NCBI GenBank assembly: GCA_937889595.1
Contig: CALAOR010000081.1
Span: 62,001 to 126,000, forward strand
Direction: 5' to 3'
Source of the DNA: an uncultured bacterium
GTDB lineage: Bacteria > Oederibacteriota > PGYV01 > Palsa-1178
Length of the DNA: 64,000 nucleotides
Part shown: positions 1 through 8,191 of the stretch, one piece after another
How positions within the stretch are numbered: the stretch's first letter is position 1
How the letters are laid out: every line of letters begins with the position of its first letter
Program-made: the position numbers and the translations under genes
The notes under the pieces: generated by a model
The model's input: only the letters and a program-made list of their open reading frames with translations
Databases searched by the model: none
What the model was told of the DNA's origin: nothing

Positions 1-1
1 T

Positions 2-1327
2 TTTGGGCAGGTAATGAACCACATAATTAGAAAAGTATACTTCAGCCTGCCCCGCGGGCCTTTCACAACCGGAGTCATGATGTTTAAACTGAAAAAATAC
101 CTGGGCCAGTTTATCTATTGCTACAGGCCGGGAATTATATTTGCGGGAATCGGGCTTGTTTTTTTATTTATAAAAAAACGGGGTTTTTTTTACTTTGCGG
201 CCTCTTTCCTGGTTTTAAACCTCGCGGCCGTCATATTTTTTACGGGCCGTTCATTCGCGCCGATCAGCGTTTATATGAATTCCAACTTTTACCTCATTGT
301 CGATATAGCGGCGATCCTGGCGGCAGCAGCCGGTTTTTACGGGCTGCTTGGCGTTTTAAAAGGCGGATTAAAAACGTACGTGCCTGCTGTTGTGATATTG
401 TGTTTTGTATTTCCGGCTTCAGAGTTCATAACGAATTACCCCGTAAATAACCAGTCCGGGAAATTCCTCGCGTATGACAACGCAAACAATGACCTGAAAA
501 CCCTGAAAGACGGGGATATACTTTTCGCGGAAGAGGATTTCCAGGTATTTAACCTGTTGTACTTAAAATACGTAAAACATATGTATCCGGGCATAACAGT
601 TTACGACAGGTCTACAAATTTTTTTGATACCGGCCTTTTTAAACCGTTTAAGGAGGCCGGGCTGGATTCCAGACTGACCATAAAAGCTGGGAATGCCGAA
701 GAACTGGATTTTTTGAGGATGCAGGTCACGCAAAAGCTGGAACGCGCCGCCGAATATAAGGCCATAGTGGAGAACCCGGGCAGGGTTTATTACACGACTA
801 TCGAGGGGTTCGCAAGCGCCAAAGTTTCGACAGTGCCGTACGGGATAATTTTCAAGATGGCCCGTGAAGATGAAAAACATCACGATTATATGCCGCTCAT
901 GCAGATTTATTCCATCCGCGACTACTATAACAGCCGCATGCTCGACATTTATTACAGAGAAGTGGCGGCGCGGTATTTTGTGCAGATTGCCAGGTACGAG
1001 GCGATGAAAAACAATATGGAATACTTCAGGTATTTTAAGGACTGGTCCGAAAACACAGCGTCCGACAGCGGCCCTGTTTTGAACCTGATAAGCGGGATAT
1101 ATTATTATGAATTAAAGGACATACCTTCGGCCATAAGTTATATGGAAAAGATAGTGAAATTAAACCCTTATGATTACGGCGCGCTTGATGTGCTGGTGCA
1201 ATTCTGCCTCCTGTCTGACAGGCCGAGGGCGGCCCAGTGGCTGTCTTATTATTACACGATAGCGCCGAATAAAAGGATGCAAAATGAAATACTTGTCCAG
1301 CTGGAAAAGCTCAAAGACGGCAAATAG
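2..1327 (+). CDS. C-terminal part of a DUF2723-like membrane protein (5' end outside window)
   Basis: The frame is open back to base 2, so the ATG at 14 is probably internal and the gene starts upstream. About 120 residues with several hydrophobic segments (roughly residues 35-55, 60-80, 95-115 and 120-140 from base 14) are followed by a soluble domain. The last 100 residues look like tetratricopeptide-type helical repeats (YYELKDIPSAISYMEKIVKL). Membrane N-terminus plus TPR-like tail resembles the end of DUF2723 or GT-C-type glycosyltransferase-like proteins. Family assignment is by resemblance only. No terminator-like hairpin was seen just downstream. Confidence 0.5.
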   Translation, partial: FGQVMNHIIRKVYFSLPRGPFTTGVMMFKLKKYLGQFIYCYRPGIIFAGIGLVFLFIKKRGFFYFAASFLVLNLAAVIFFTGRSFAPISVYMNSNFYLIVDIAAILAAAAGFYGLLGVLKGGLKTYVPAVVILCFVFPASEFITNYPVNNQSGKFLAYDNANNDLKTLKDGDILFAEEDFQVFNLLYLKYVKHMYPGITVYDRSTNFFDTGLFKPFKEAGLDSRLTIKAGNAEELDFLRMQVTQKLERAAEYKAIVENPGRVYYTTIEGFASAKVSTVPYGIIFKMAREDEKHHDYMPLMQIYSIRDYYNSRMLDIYYREVAARYFVQIARYEAMKNNMEYFRYFKDWSENTASDSGPVLNLISGIYYYELKDIPSAISYMEKIVKLNPYDYGALDVLVQFCLLSDRPRAAQWLSYYYTIAPNKRMQNEILVQLEKLKDGK

Positions 1328-1410
1328 TGATATTTTGGTGCTGCATGGAATATGCGGTTTTAACGTGACGATAAAAACCGGTTAATTATGTACTATTTTT
1401 ATAGTATTAA

Positions 1411-1439
1411 TTGACTTTACTGTTTTTGAGGATTATAAT
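1411..1439 (+). promoter_or_regulatory. Sigma-70-type promoter of the Thr-rich secreted protein
   Basis: TTGACT at 1411-1416 and TATAAT at 1434-1439 are separated by exactly 17 bases, near consensus. A short palindrome, TACTAT-TTT-ATAGTA (1391-1405), lies just upstream and could be a regulator site. Transcription would begin near 1446. Confidence 0.7.
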
Positions 1440-1481
1440 GTATATATGCGGAAGAATCTAAACCCGCCTGAAGGTGTCAGA

Positions 1482-4400
1482 ATGAATCCTGTAATTAGCG
1501 GCAGAGATTCAAAAAGCACTGTACTGACTTTTTTGACACTAAGGAAAAGATGCCTGTTATTTCTCCCAATCATAATCTTATTAAACGTTTTACCTGTTTT
1601 TGGAGCCACCTGCACGCCTCAATCTGCCGTGCTCTGCGCGTCTGTTGACGATGTGGCCGAGATATATTTAAACGGGACGGATTTGGGCGGGTTTACATAC
1701 GTCAACTGGAACCAGACAGGCGTATATCCAAAGTGTTTGACTTTAAGCTTGGCGCAGCTCGCGCTCCTGACCGCGACAGGCAACGTGCTTGCGGTGAAAG
1801 ATTACAATTCAAACTGCTGCGAAATATGGGCATCGTGGACGCTTGATATCAAATGCACAACGGGAAATGATCATGCTTATATATCCAGTGGCAGCGGCGC
1901 GGGGATACAATTCTGGAGAAGCGCGCCGTCGTCTTGCCCGGTAGTGGACCCGGCGAACGATGGAAGCGGACGTACATGGTACAACCCGCTTTACACCGGG
2001 GCCGGCGGATGGGGAGCGCCAACGGTTGTTACAGGGCAGAAATGGGGGAAAAGGATATTTGACCCGGCCAACGGAAACCTGGATCCGACTTTGGGATATA
2101 GTTCGTCTTCCGCAGCCGTGGATAACGACTGCCAGCAGTTATTTTTCAGGCAGGGGTTTGACCTGACCATAGACCCGACACCAGCGCCCCCGCATTTTAC
2201 CATAGTCAAATCCTCCAGCCAGACAACCAATATAAAGTCGCCGGGATCCTTAAGCTTTACCATTGTAGTGTGCAACACCGGGGGAGGCACGGTCGGCAAC
2301 CCGGTGGAGATGGTGGACAACTGGACAAACTCAAACTGGCAGTATCAGGGGCCGTACACCAATATATATGACACGAACCAGGGGGAAATAGACCTGGTAC
2401 AGGGAAATCCGTTTAAATGGACCTTTGTAAACGGCATGAACGGCGGAACGTGTTTTACATTCAATGCTTTATTGCAGGGGAATAATGATCCAAACTGCTT
2501 TACATGGTACAATAATTCGCAGGTTAATTATCCTCTTGGCAGCCCGCAGGCATATTCCACGGTTACCCTGAAAAACTTCTGTCCTACGCCGACGATAACA
2601 CCGCTGCCGCCTGTTTTCACCCTGGCAAAAACCGCCAACCCGACGTCGGGGATAGTGCTCAATACAGAAATATCCTTTAATCTGCATTTTTGCAACACGG
2701 GCGGAATTGCCATGAATGGCTCGGTGAACATATTTGATGACTTTACATCCCTGGTTTCAGAACAATTTCAATTTGACGGCCCGTACAACCTGAGCAACCC
2801 TGCCCCGGGCATACAGCAGTGGTCGACCAGTTACGGAGGCAATAAAACGGCCAACATTACCATACAATTCACCAACCCGGGATTCACGGGCTGTATTGAT
2901 ATACCAATGACCGGGCACATATCACAACCCCCGATTACCACCTGCAACTGGTTCAACTATGCCAGGCTCGACAGCTATACCGCGGTTTCGCCGGCTCTGC
3001 CTACAAGAGTAATGACAGTAAACATGTCGAACGTATGTTCCACCCCGTCTTTCACCGTTACCAATACGAGGACGTATACCGTGACCGTCACGCGCACTCC
3101 GACCGCGTCTCCGTCCGCCACTTATACCAGGACTTACACGCCGACCTTTACCGCGACTCCCACAAGGACGCCCACACCGACATTTACAAATACAAACAGC
3201 CCTACGCCGACCTTTACCGCGACCCCCACAAGGACGCCCACGCCGACATTTACAAACACAAACAGCCCTACGCCGACATTTACCGCGACTCCCACAAGGA
3301 CGCCCACACCGACATTCACAAACACAAACAGCCCTACGCCGACCTTTACCGCGACTCCCACAAGAACGCCTACGCCTACGTTTACAAATACAAACAGCCC
3401 TACGCCGACTTTTACCGCTACCCCCACAAGGACGCCCACGCCGACATTTACAAATACCAATTCGCAGACATTTACGCCGACTTTCACATTAACATCATCA
3501 ATCACAGATACGCCGACAGATACCATATTCACCAAGACCGTAACCCCGACATACACGCCGACTTACACCGCCACTCCTACAAGGACGCCTACGCCGACAT
3601 TTACAAACACAAACAGCCCGACGCCGACTTTTACCGCCACTCCTACAAGGACGGCCACGCCGACTTTCACAAATACCAATTCGCAGACATTCACGCCGAC
3701 TTACACATTAACTCCGTCTATCACCATGACGGAGACTTTTACCATATTTACCAAGACCATAACCCCAACATACACGCCGACTTACACCGGCACCAGCACC
3801 TATACTGCCACGCCCACTTATACAGTCACCAATACCTATACGCCTACGCGCACGCCTACGCCGACTTTTACAAACACCAATTCGCAGACATCCACGCCGA
3901 CTTACACGCCGACATTCACACAAACACCGTCAATCACAGATACGCCGACAGATACCATATTCACCAGGACCATAACACCCACATACACGCCGACATACAC
4001 TGCCACCCCGACTTACACGGCCACCCCGACTTACACGGCCACGCCAACATATACTTATACGAGGACATACACGCCGACCTTTACGGCCACATCGACATTT
4101 ACGCCCACATCTTCTTCTACAGATACGTATACATATACCGCGACCAGGACCAGTACGCCGACCGTGACAGACACGTCAACCCTTACCATATTTACATTTA
4201 CGTCCACGCCTACATACACCAACACTTCAACTGATACCGCGACAAAAACAGTCACACCCACGTATACCCCCACATATACCCCGACCGGGACTTATACGGA
4301 AACATCCACGCAGACAGACACTCCGACATTCACGGTGACAAAGACGGCAACTCAGACGGTGACTGAGACGAGTGTGAATACGGCTACTGATACGCCAACT

Positions 4401-5612
4401 TATACCCCCACGTTCACTGTAACCGCGACAGTCACAAAGACTATGACGCAGACATGCACGAAAACCCAGACGCCGACAGACACTAATACGCCTACGTTCA
4501 CGTATACCCCCACATTTACATGCACATTTACGCTGACAGGCACGCCTACCAATACGCCGTCAGATACGGGCACATATTCACCGACCTGCACATATACCAA
4601 TACTACCTCGCCCACTATAACTGTGACGCCCGTGCCTTTCCCATATATACTAAGTATAGAGGTTTATAATGAAGCAGGCGAAAAAGTAAAGTTCATAGTC
4701 CAGTCGCCCATATCAGGCGATGTGGGGGATATTGCCATGCTGTTGAACGGGATAACAACTACCGCGTTCAATCCGGATACTGGCAAGATCGAATTAAAGT
4801 TTACGGGCATACAGTCACCTGACCAGCAGGGCACCGGAGCTGACCACTCGATCAGTTTCTTCTGGGATGGAGCGTCTGACAGCGGACAGCAATTGAGCCC
4901 GGGATTATACTACATAAAGATAAGCACTACAGATACGTACGGCCATGTGAATACCCGCATAGAAAGCGTGCAGATACTAAAACTGGAGGAATACGTCAGG
5001 ATAAATATATACAACTCCGCGGGCGAACTCGTGCGCAGGCTCCAGTCGCCGGATCTGACGGGCGCCAGCATAAGCCTGACTATGGATGACGTGGTACAGG
5101 TGGGCAAGAATTCGGCCCCTATAAACATAGGATACGCGGCGGGTTCTACAATTTCCTGGGACGGTTTGAACAGCCAGGGAAGGACAGTTGATTCGGGAGT
5201 ATACGAGATAAGGGTGGAATTAAAAACAGGACAGAGTCTTAGCGTCATGGCTTCAAAATCAGTGACTGTATTGAACATGGGCGCCGGCGGAATAATAGCG
5301 GATGAAAAGATATACCCGAATCCGGTGATCGTCGCGGGCGATACAGCATCGCCGTTTGTAACAATAAAATGGCAGACAGCGTCAGCGGGCCCGGCAAAAA
5401 TCCAGATATACACGATAACCGGCGAACTGGTAAAGAGCATAGATACAACGATTGCGGCGGGTATGGCCGGCATACAGTGGAACCTAAAATCCGCGAGCGG
5501 AGATCCGGCAGCGAGCGGTATGTATGTGGTGATAATACACCTTAAGAAAAATTCAGGCGAGAGCGAAGTGAAAAAATTAAAATTAGCGGTTGTAAATCTA
5601 TTAATCCAATAA
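1482..5612 (+). CDS. Large secreted Thr/Pro-rich protein with DUF11-like N-terminal and FlgD-like C-terminal domains
   Basis: I prefer the ATG at 1482, preceded by AAGGTG at 1471-1476. The in-frame ATG at 1446 would sit on the predicted transcription start. A hydrophobic signal segment ([18 protein letters not shown]) is followed by a ligand-binding-like region and two copies of a DUF11-like fold ('FTIVKSSSQ...VCNTGGG' and 'FTLAKTANP...FCNTGG'). About 520 residues then alternate Thr with Pro, Ala, Phe and Asn, including five 22-residue repeats. The C-terminus has two FlgD-type Ig-like domains and a final domain starting 'KIYPNPV', like type IX secretion C-terminal signals. It is probably a surface or extracellular adhesin or stalk protein. 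Function is inferred from architecture. Confidence 0.85.
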   Translation: MNPVISGRDSKSTVLTFLTLRKRCLLFLPIIILLNVLPVFGATCTPQSAVLCASVDDVAEIYLNGTDLGGFTYVNWNQTGVYPKCLTLSLAQLALLTATGNVLAVKDYNSNCCEIWASWTLDIKCTTGNDHAYISSGSGAGIQFWRSAPSSCPVVDPANDGSGRTWYNPLYTGAGGWGAPTVVTGQKWGKRIFDPANGNLDPTLGYSSSSAAVDNDCQQLFFRQGFDLTIDPTPAPPHFTIVKSSSQTTNIKSPGSLSFTIVVCNTGGGTVGNPVEMVDNWTNSNWQYQGPYTNIYDTNQGEIDLVQGNPFKWTFVNGMNGGTCFTFNALLQGNNDPNCFTWYNNSQVNYPLGSPQAYSTVTLKNFCPTPTITPLPPVFTLAKTANPTSGIVLNTEISFNLHFCNTGGIAMNGSVNIFDDFTSLVSEQFQFDGPYNLSNPAPGIQQWSTSYGGNKTANITIQFTNPGFTGCIDIPMTGHISQPPITTCNWFNYARLDSYTAVSPALPTRVMTVNMSNVCSTPSFTVTNTRTYTVTVTRTPTASPSATYTRTYTPTFTATPTRTPTPTFTNTNSPTPTFTATPTRTPTPTFTNTNSPTPTFTATPTRTPTPTFTNTNSPTPTFTATPTRTPTPTFTNTNSPTPTFTATPTRTPTPTFTNTNSQTFTPTFTLTSSITDTPTDTIFTKTVTPTYTPTYTATPTRTPTPTFTNTNSPTPTFTATPTRTATPTFTNTNSQTFTPTYTLTPSITMTETFTIFTKTITPTYTPTYTGTSTYTATPTYTVTNTYTPTRTPTPTFTNTNSQTSTPTYTPTFTQTPSITDTPTDTIFTRTITPTYTPTYTATPTYTATPTYTATPTYTYTRTYTPTFTATSTFTPTSSSTDTYTYTATRTSTPTVTDTSTLTIFTFTSTPTYTNTSTDTATKTVTPTYTPTYTPTGTYTETSTQTDTPTFTVTKTATQTVTETSVNTATDTPTYTPTFTVTATVTKTMTQTCTKTQTPTDTNTPTFTYTPTFTCTFTLTGTPTNTPSDTGTYSPTCTYTNTTSPTITVTPVPFPYILSIEVYNEAGEKVKFIVQSPISGDVGDIAMLLNGITTTAFNPDTGKIELKFTGIQSPDQQGTGADHSISFFWDGASDSGQQLSPGLYYIKISTTDTYGHVNTRIESVQILKLEEYVRINIYNSAGELVRRLQSPDLTGASISLTMDDVVQVGKNSAPINIGYAAGSTISWDGLNSQGRTVDSGVYEIRVELKTGQSLSVMASKSVTVLNMGAGGIIADEKIYPNPVIVAGDTASPFVTIKWQTASAGPAKIQIYTITGELVKSIDTTIAAGMAGIQWNLKSASGDPAASGMYVVIIHLKKNSGESEVKKLKLAVVNLLIQ
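3141..3470 (+). repeat. Five tandem 66-bp repeats inside the Thr-rich linker
   Basis: The codons for [20 protein letters not shown] recur with a 66-base period, starting near 3141, 3207, 3273, 3339 and 3405. Copies differ mostly at third codon positions. Longer-period, imperfect copies of the same words continue to about 4000. The high Thr content opens long shadow reading frames in other frames, which are not genes. Confidence 0.9.
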
Positions 5613-5711
5613 ATGAACTTTAAACCGAAACCACCCGCCATGAAAATCCGTTTTGCCTTCGTCGTTGATTATTAACGCCCCATTATGATATTATGGTGCT
5701 GGCGGAAAAGT

Positions 5712-5786
5712 CATGCCATGTACCTGAGCTACTGCGAATGGTACATGGGCATGCCATGTACCTGAGCTACTGCGAATGGTACATGG
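5712..5786. repeat. Two tandem 37-38 bp copies of a palindromic unit
   Basis: The unit catgccatgtacctgagcta, continuing ctgcgaatggtacatgg, occurs twice head to tail at 5712-5748 and 5750-5786. Each copy contains ccatgtac near one end and gtacatgg near the other, so each can fold into a hairpin. Confidence 0.8.
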
Positions 5787-5799
5787 CCTTAATGATAGG

Positions 5800-5939
5800 T
5801 CGTGTCCGGCACGAACTTTAATTTTTCCATGGATTTTGCGCCATGAACCACTCGCTGGGCTCGGGTTCATGGCAAGCTTATATTATATAGGGGGATCGCG
5901 CAAAGGCCATAGAAAAATTAAAGTCCGTACCGGACACGA
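5800..5939. repeat. 140-bp nested inverted-repeat element
   Basis: Outer arms of 42 bases (5800-5841 and 5898-5939) match in inverted orientation with about five mismatches, starting tcgtgtccgg and ending ccggacacga. Inside them gccatgaacc (5840-5849) pairs with ggttcatggc (5864-5873). It resembles a MITE- or REP-type element lying between genes. Confidence 0.75.
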
Positions 5940-6009
5940 TAAAGAATTACATGGATTTATAGGGTTTTCCGACAGTATTATAATAACATCAAAGCTGATG
6001 GAGGTTTAC

Positions 6010-6360
6010 ATGGACAAATACCTGAAACAGCATGAAGAAAAGATAGCTTTAGCGCTGTTGGCCGGCGTCAAAGGTTTTGACTGGCAGAAGCTGAAAGAAT
6101 ACCACCTGACCCGTATCATGTTCATGCAGCATGAACGCATGATACACCTTATGGTTACCCTGGCATTCGCGATAATGCTTTTTATGACTTTGGGGATCAT
6201 GTTCGCGTATCCGCGCGTGGAAATCCTCCTGATGCTCATTCTTTTAGGCGCGCTTTTGGTGCCTTATATATTTTACTATTATTCTCTTGAAAATGGCGTG
6301 CAGCGCTGGTATAAACTGGCTGATGAAATAGACTTAAAACTGCGGAAAAAGAAATCCTAA
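6010..6360 (+). CDS. Small two-helix membrane protein of unknown function
   Basis: The start is the ATG at 6010, preceded by GGAGG around 5999-6004. The longer frame upstream runs through the palindromic element and is unlikely to be coding. The 116-residue product has an N-terminal charged region with two helices, two adjacent transmembrane segments (about residues 44-64 and 69-90), and a short basic C-terminus (KLRKKKS). It lies 11 bases before the next gene and is probably cotranscribed with it. I do not recognise the family. Confidence 0.7.
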   Translation: MDKYLKQHEEKIALALLAGVKGFDWQKLKEYHLTRIMFMQHERMIHLMVTLAFAIMLFMTLGIMFAYPRVEILLMLILLGALLVPYIFYYYSLENGVQRWYKLADEIDLKLRKKKS

Positions 6361-6371
6361 AGGAGTTGTCT

Positions 6372-6755
6372 GTGGCAAACTGGGGTACTGCTATCTCAAT
6401 GAATGACACATACGCTGATATTTTCGGGGCGTTCATACAGATGTACAATGACGGGCTTGAAGCCGGGGAAATCACTGAAAAACTGATCGCCGGAAATCAG
6501 GACATCATAAATGACGGCGAAGAATGCAATAATTTCTGGTTCGCTCTCGCTAAAGCCCAGTGGGAATGCAGGGAGCTTGATCCTAAGGTTATGGAGCGAG
6601 TTAAAGTCATTATAGAATCAGGCGCGGATATTGAACTCTGGCAATTCCTAAAAGCGGATGAAGAGGAGATAGGGGAGCGGAAGGCGGTCCTGACGAGGTT
6701 TTACAGGGAACTTCAAACGGATAAGTTTAAAGCGAGGCCAAGGAAAAAGAAATAA
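6372..6755 (+). CDS. Conserved hypothetical protein with N-terminal WGTAISMNDTYADI motif
   Basis: The ribosome site AGGAG (6361-6365) is six bases from GTG 6372. The TTG at 6366 touches it, so GTG is the better start (127 residues). The protein is soluble and acidic with a basic tail (RPRKKK). It begins 'ANWGTAISMNDTYADIFGAF' and contains 'NNFWFALAKAQWECRELDP'. I recall similar small proteins in diverse bacteria, some annotated near DUF4259, but no function can be given. Confidence 0.75.
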   Translation: MANWGTAISMNDTYADIFGAFIQMYNDGLEAGEITEKLIAGNQDIINDGEECNNFWFALAKAQWECRELDPKVMERVKVIIESGADIELWQFLKADEEEIGERKAVLTRFYRELQTDKFKARPRKKK

Positions 6756-6921
6756 ACAAAACGTATTAAATATCCCGGTTAAAAATATATATTTTTACGC
6801 CTGTTTTGCCCTGATTTTAAAGGGACAAATGATTAATGACATTAAAATGCTTGAGATTTACAGCGTCCATTCTTACTGCTATAATTCCACTGAAGAGATA
6901 AAATCAAACCGGAGGTGGATT

Positions 6922-7926
6922 ATGAAAAAGTTTCTGGCGCTGATTGTCCTGTTTAATCTTTCTTTCGGGATCGTGTTTGCTTTGGATATATATCATTCGG
7001 AACAGTTCTATACGGTAAAGATAGAAAACACCTGCGATATCAGCGGGGCCGGGTGTTTTAACCTCCTGGACAGGCTGGTAAAAGACGGAGTAATGGCTTT
7101 TTGTGTAAAAGACGTGCATAACGGCGTGCATAGGGTGCAGATAATGGCAGGCATGTACGATACAGTAACCGGGGCCAAAGACGCCGCAACTGATATAAGC
7201 GCGGCATATGGCGTGAAATGCGTGGTTGGAGAAACCTACGACCTTGCAACAACATCATATAAAAACAGATTTTCCGTGATAAACACCCCTGGCGGGATAT
7301 GGCTCTGCGAAAACGGTAAATTCAGCAGGATATTTGATTATGGAAAAGGACTTGGCGGAATAACTGAAAGCGCGGACAATCCGGTTGATATCTCGCCTTC
7401 AGGCAATGAAATAGTGTTTTATTTCAAGGGCGAGATATATAAAATAAATTTGGAAACATGCAGGAATACGATACTTGTAAACAGCGCCATTAACGGAGCG
7501 GCCCTGGCAAGGTCATCGCCAAAATGGTCCTATGACGGCAAACATATAGCTTTCCTTGATAAACCAACCTGTACCAGCGGCACATGCCTTAAGGTAATAA
7601 ACAGCGACGGATCGGATATTAAATTCATCCATGACAACCGCGGTAAAAAAGAAACCGTGCTGTCCTTTAAGTGGGACCCTGAAAAAGATGTGGTTTATTT
7701 TGTGGACCTGTCCGGTGAAAGGCGGGTGCCTGTCGGCGGGAAACTGCTTTTGGCGGGTCTGGATGGAAAAGAGAAAACAGTCATAGAGGCTGAAAAAGGA
7801 AGCGATGTTGACAGGCATTTCAGGATAGAAGACAATAAATTAATTTTCAGCAGGAACGCATATTCGCAGTTCGATTACGGCACGTATACATCAAAAGAAC
7901 AGACGCTTGTTTTGAGCAGGTTGTAA
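6922..7926 (+). CDS. Exported SPOR-like and WD40-type beta-propeller protein
   Basis: The start at 6922 follows GGAGGTGG at 6911-6918. A signal peptide (about residues 1-21, ending FGIVFA) is followed by a ~75-residue region 'FYTVKIENTCD...GVHRVQIMAGMYDTVTGAKDAA...GVKCVV'. This has the pattern of a SPOR peptidoglycan-binding domain. The rest contains PD40/TolB-like blades, for example 'PVDISPSGNEIVFYFKGEIYKINL' and 'SPKWSYDGKHIAFLD'. It probably acts in the periplasm at septal or denuded peptidoglycan. Specific role unknown. Confidence 0.75.
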   Translation: MKKFLALIVLFNLSFGIVFALDIYHSEQFYTVKIENTCDISGAGCFNLLDRLVKDGVMAFCVKDVHNGVHRVQIMAGMYDTVTGAKDAATDISAAYGVKCVVGETYDLATTSYKNRFSVINTPGGIWLCENGKFSRIFDYGKGLGGITESADNPVDISPSGNEIVFYFKGEIYKINLETCRNTILVNSAINGAALARSSPKWSYDGKHIAFLDKPTCTSGTCLKVINSDGSDIKFIHDNRGKKETVLSFKWDPEKDVVYFVDLSGERRVPVGGKLLLAGLDGKEKTVIEAEKGSDVDRHFRIEDNKLIFSRNAYSQFDYGTYTSKEQTLVLSRL

Positions 7927-7975
7927 ACAGATCTGTTGGTTTTGACAGGCTGTTAGAAATAGTATTCAATTCTAA

Positions 7976-8002
7976 TAAATTACTCGATTTTGGCAAATTT
8001 AC
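7976..8002 (+). repeat. Left copy of a 27-bp inverted repeat bracketing the FGE-type lipoprotein gene
   Basis: This stretch (taaattactcgattttggca then aatttac) matches 10764-10790 in inverted orientation at 25 of 27 positions. The two copies lie 2.8 kb apart with the variable lipoprotein gene between them. Confidence 0.7.
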
Positions 8003-8049
8003 TCCACAAGGATAACCCGTAGCTTTCAGTAACCAGTGTTACTAAAAAC

Positions 8050-8075
8050 TTGACAAAATAATGAGGGGGTATAAT
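8050..8075 (+). promoter_or_regulatory. Possible promoter of the FGE-type lipoprotein gene
   Basis: TTGACA (8050-8055) and TATAAT (8070-8075) are both perfect hexamers but only 14 bases apart, shorter than the usual 16-18. This is suggestive only. Confidence 0.35.
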
Positions 8076-8191
8076 GTTGTTATCTAAAAAGCAGGTAGTC
8101 CGCGAATAAAATAAACCTAATTTGGTTATAATAAAACATCCAGCTTTGCTGGACTTGAGTGCTGTCGCAAATCATTGCCTGAGGAGACAAC

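Noticed and set aside
3035-4234. A 399-codon plus-strand frame rich in His, Tyr and Asp inside the Thr-rich gene
   Set aside because: It is a frame-shifted reading of the Thr/Pro repeat DNA; the repeats keep other frames open. The Thr-rich frame has the signal peptide and folded domains at both ends.
5776-6009. N-terminal extension of the small membrane protein
   Set aside because: These codons lie in the palindromic repeat element and the ribosome site is just before 6010.
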